Assembly: GCF_003751845.1 (NCBI RefSeq)
Contig: NZ_RJKQ01000003.1
Location: 248,001-312,000, forward strand
Reading direction: 5' to 3'
Source of the DNA: Enterobacter sp. BIGb0383
GTDB lineage: Bacteria; Pseudomonadota; Gammaproteobacteria; Enterobacterales; Enterobacteriaceae
Length of the DNA stretch: 64,000 nt
The notes under the pieces are model-generated. The model saw only the letters and a list, made by a program, of their open reading frames with translations, ran no database searches and was not told the origin of the DNA. Position 1 is the first letter of the stretch. Each line of letters opens with the position of its first letter. A program made the translations under genes and the position numbers. Below are positions 63,319 to 64,000 of this stretch, in pieces.

Positions 63319-64000
63319 TGTCACGACTATCCCCTTCTGCTGACGACGATGCCCTGCGCATCGTCGGTAAAAAATACTACGGCCGCTGGTTCAGCGCCGC
63401 CCTGGTGCTGGTACTGCTGGTTGGGCTTCTGCACTCGGTGCTGAATAATCCGCGCTTCGAATGGTCGGTGGTTGCCGCCAGCTTTACCGAAGAGTCGATT
63501 ATCCAGGGCGTGCTGATGACGCTGCAGCTGACGGCGATCTCCGTGGTGCTGGGGTTTGCCGGTGGAACGCTGCTGGCGCTGATGCGTCTGTCGTCCAACC
63601 CGGTGCTGGTGGCGGTCAGCTGGGGATATACCTGGTTCTTTCGCGGCGTGCCGATGCTGGTACAGCTTTTCCTCTGGTACAACATCGCTGCCCTCTATCC
63701 GACCATCACTCTCTCCCTGCCGGGCGTGGGTGAGCTGTGGAGCGCCTCAGCGAACGCGCTAATCAGTCCCTTCAGCGCGGCGGTGATCGCCCTGGTGATG
63801 CACCAGTCGGCCTACGCGGCGGAGATTATTCGCGCCGGGATCCAGAGCGTCGGCAGCGGCCAGCTGGAAGCCGCCCGCGCCCTGGGCTACGGTCGCGGAC
63901 AAATCTTTCGCCATACGGTTCTGCCCCAGGCGATGCGCGCCATTCTGCCGCCCGCCGGTAACGAAGTGATTGGTCAGCTAAAAACCACTGCGGTGGTGTC
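63318..64000 (+). CDS. ABC transporter permease, His/Glu/Gln/Arg/opine family (cut by window end)
   Basis: The gene is open to the end of the window (227 codons visible). The N-terminus has a membrane helix at about 24-42, then FTEESIIQGVLMTLQLTAIS beginning the permease domain, GYTWFFRGVPMLVQLFLWYN, and the cytoplasmic EAA loop EAARALGYGRGQIFRHTVLP near 194-213 that docks the ATPase. It starts within the stop codon of the binding protein, so they are coupled; an ATPase gene should follow beyond the window. Confidence 0.92.
   Translation, partial: MSRLSPSADDDALRIVGKKYYGRWFSAALVLVLLVGLLHSVLNNPRFEWSVVAASFTEESIIQGVLMTLQLTAISVVLGFAGGTLLALMRLSSNPVLVAVSWGYTWFFRGVPMLVQLFLWYNIAALYPTITLSLPGVGELWSASANALISPFSAAVIALVMHQSAYAAEIIRAGIQSVGSGQLEAARALGYGRGQIFRHTVLPQAMRAILPPAGNEVIGQLKTTAVV

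Overview
The window is a chromosomal segment from a member of the Enterobacteriaceae. The evidence is the housekeeping gene order glnE-hldE-ubiK-ribB-ygiD, ygiC-ygiB-tolC-nudF-yqiB-cpdA-yqiA-parE, ygiN-mdaB-qseC-qseB-ygiW-parC-plsC-ftsP-ygiQ-dkgA-yqhD-yqhC-yghB-metC-exbB-exbD-yghA, and yqhA-gpr-yghX-yghU. It follows the E. coli tolC/parC/exb region, and most core proteins read almost colinearly with their E. coli versions. Accessory content and codon use point to the Enterobacter/Lelliottia/Kosakonia/Klebsiella side of the family, but the sequence alone does not fix a genus.

Layout. 1-4.7 kb: adenylyltransferase end, heptose activation, ubiquinone factor, FMN riboswitch plus ribB, DOPA-dioxygenase family gene. 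4.9-7.9 kb: an inserted TRAP transporter (dctPQM type). 7.9-15.9 kb: ygiBC, tolC with a short C-terminus, the nudF-yqiB-cpdA-yqiA-parE run. 15.9-17.1 kb: PIN-domain toxin with an HTH antitoxin, plus a possible 36-residue zinc-ribbon gene. 17.1-24.3 kb: an accessory carbohydrate island with an AraC regulator, a DUF2264 gene broken by one in-frame TAA, a LacY-like oligosaccharide symporter, a GH88 unsaturated uronyl hydrolase and a divergent GPH-family transporter. 24.4-43.2 kb: quinone/redox stress genes, QseBC, topoisomerase IV ParC, PlsC, Tat-exported FtsP, an unknown membrane protein, YgiQ, aldehyde reductases with their YqhC activator, MetC and the ExbBD energy transducer.

43.2-53.3 kb: core genes interleaved with two chemoreceptors and an AT-richer block of three genes I do not recognise. 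53.4-59.6 kb: a LacI-controlled PTS operon (EIIB, EIIC, 6-phospho-beta-glucosidase, EIIA, outer-membrane carbohydrate porin), a complete uptake and hydrolysis route for a beta-glucoside. 59.6-64 kb: HxlR regulator, a short class II microcin-like precursor with a double-glycine leader, a degenerate EAL-HDOD protein, and the start of an amino-acid-type ABC transporter cut by the window end.

Regulatory sites visible include an FMN riboswitch, a marbox before tolC, tandem met boxes before metC, a Fur box before exbB, a TTAAG direct repeat suited to QseB before ygiW/qseB, two LacI-type operators before the PTS operon, and a FliA-type promoter before one chemoreceptor. The most unusual items are the orphan microcin-like gene, the unknown three-gene block at 45.8-47.3 kb, the nonsense-interrupted DUF2264 gene, and the candidate zinc-ribbon mini-protein.
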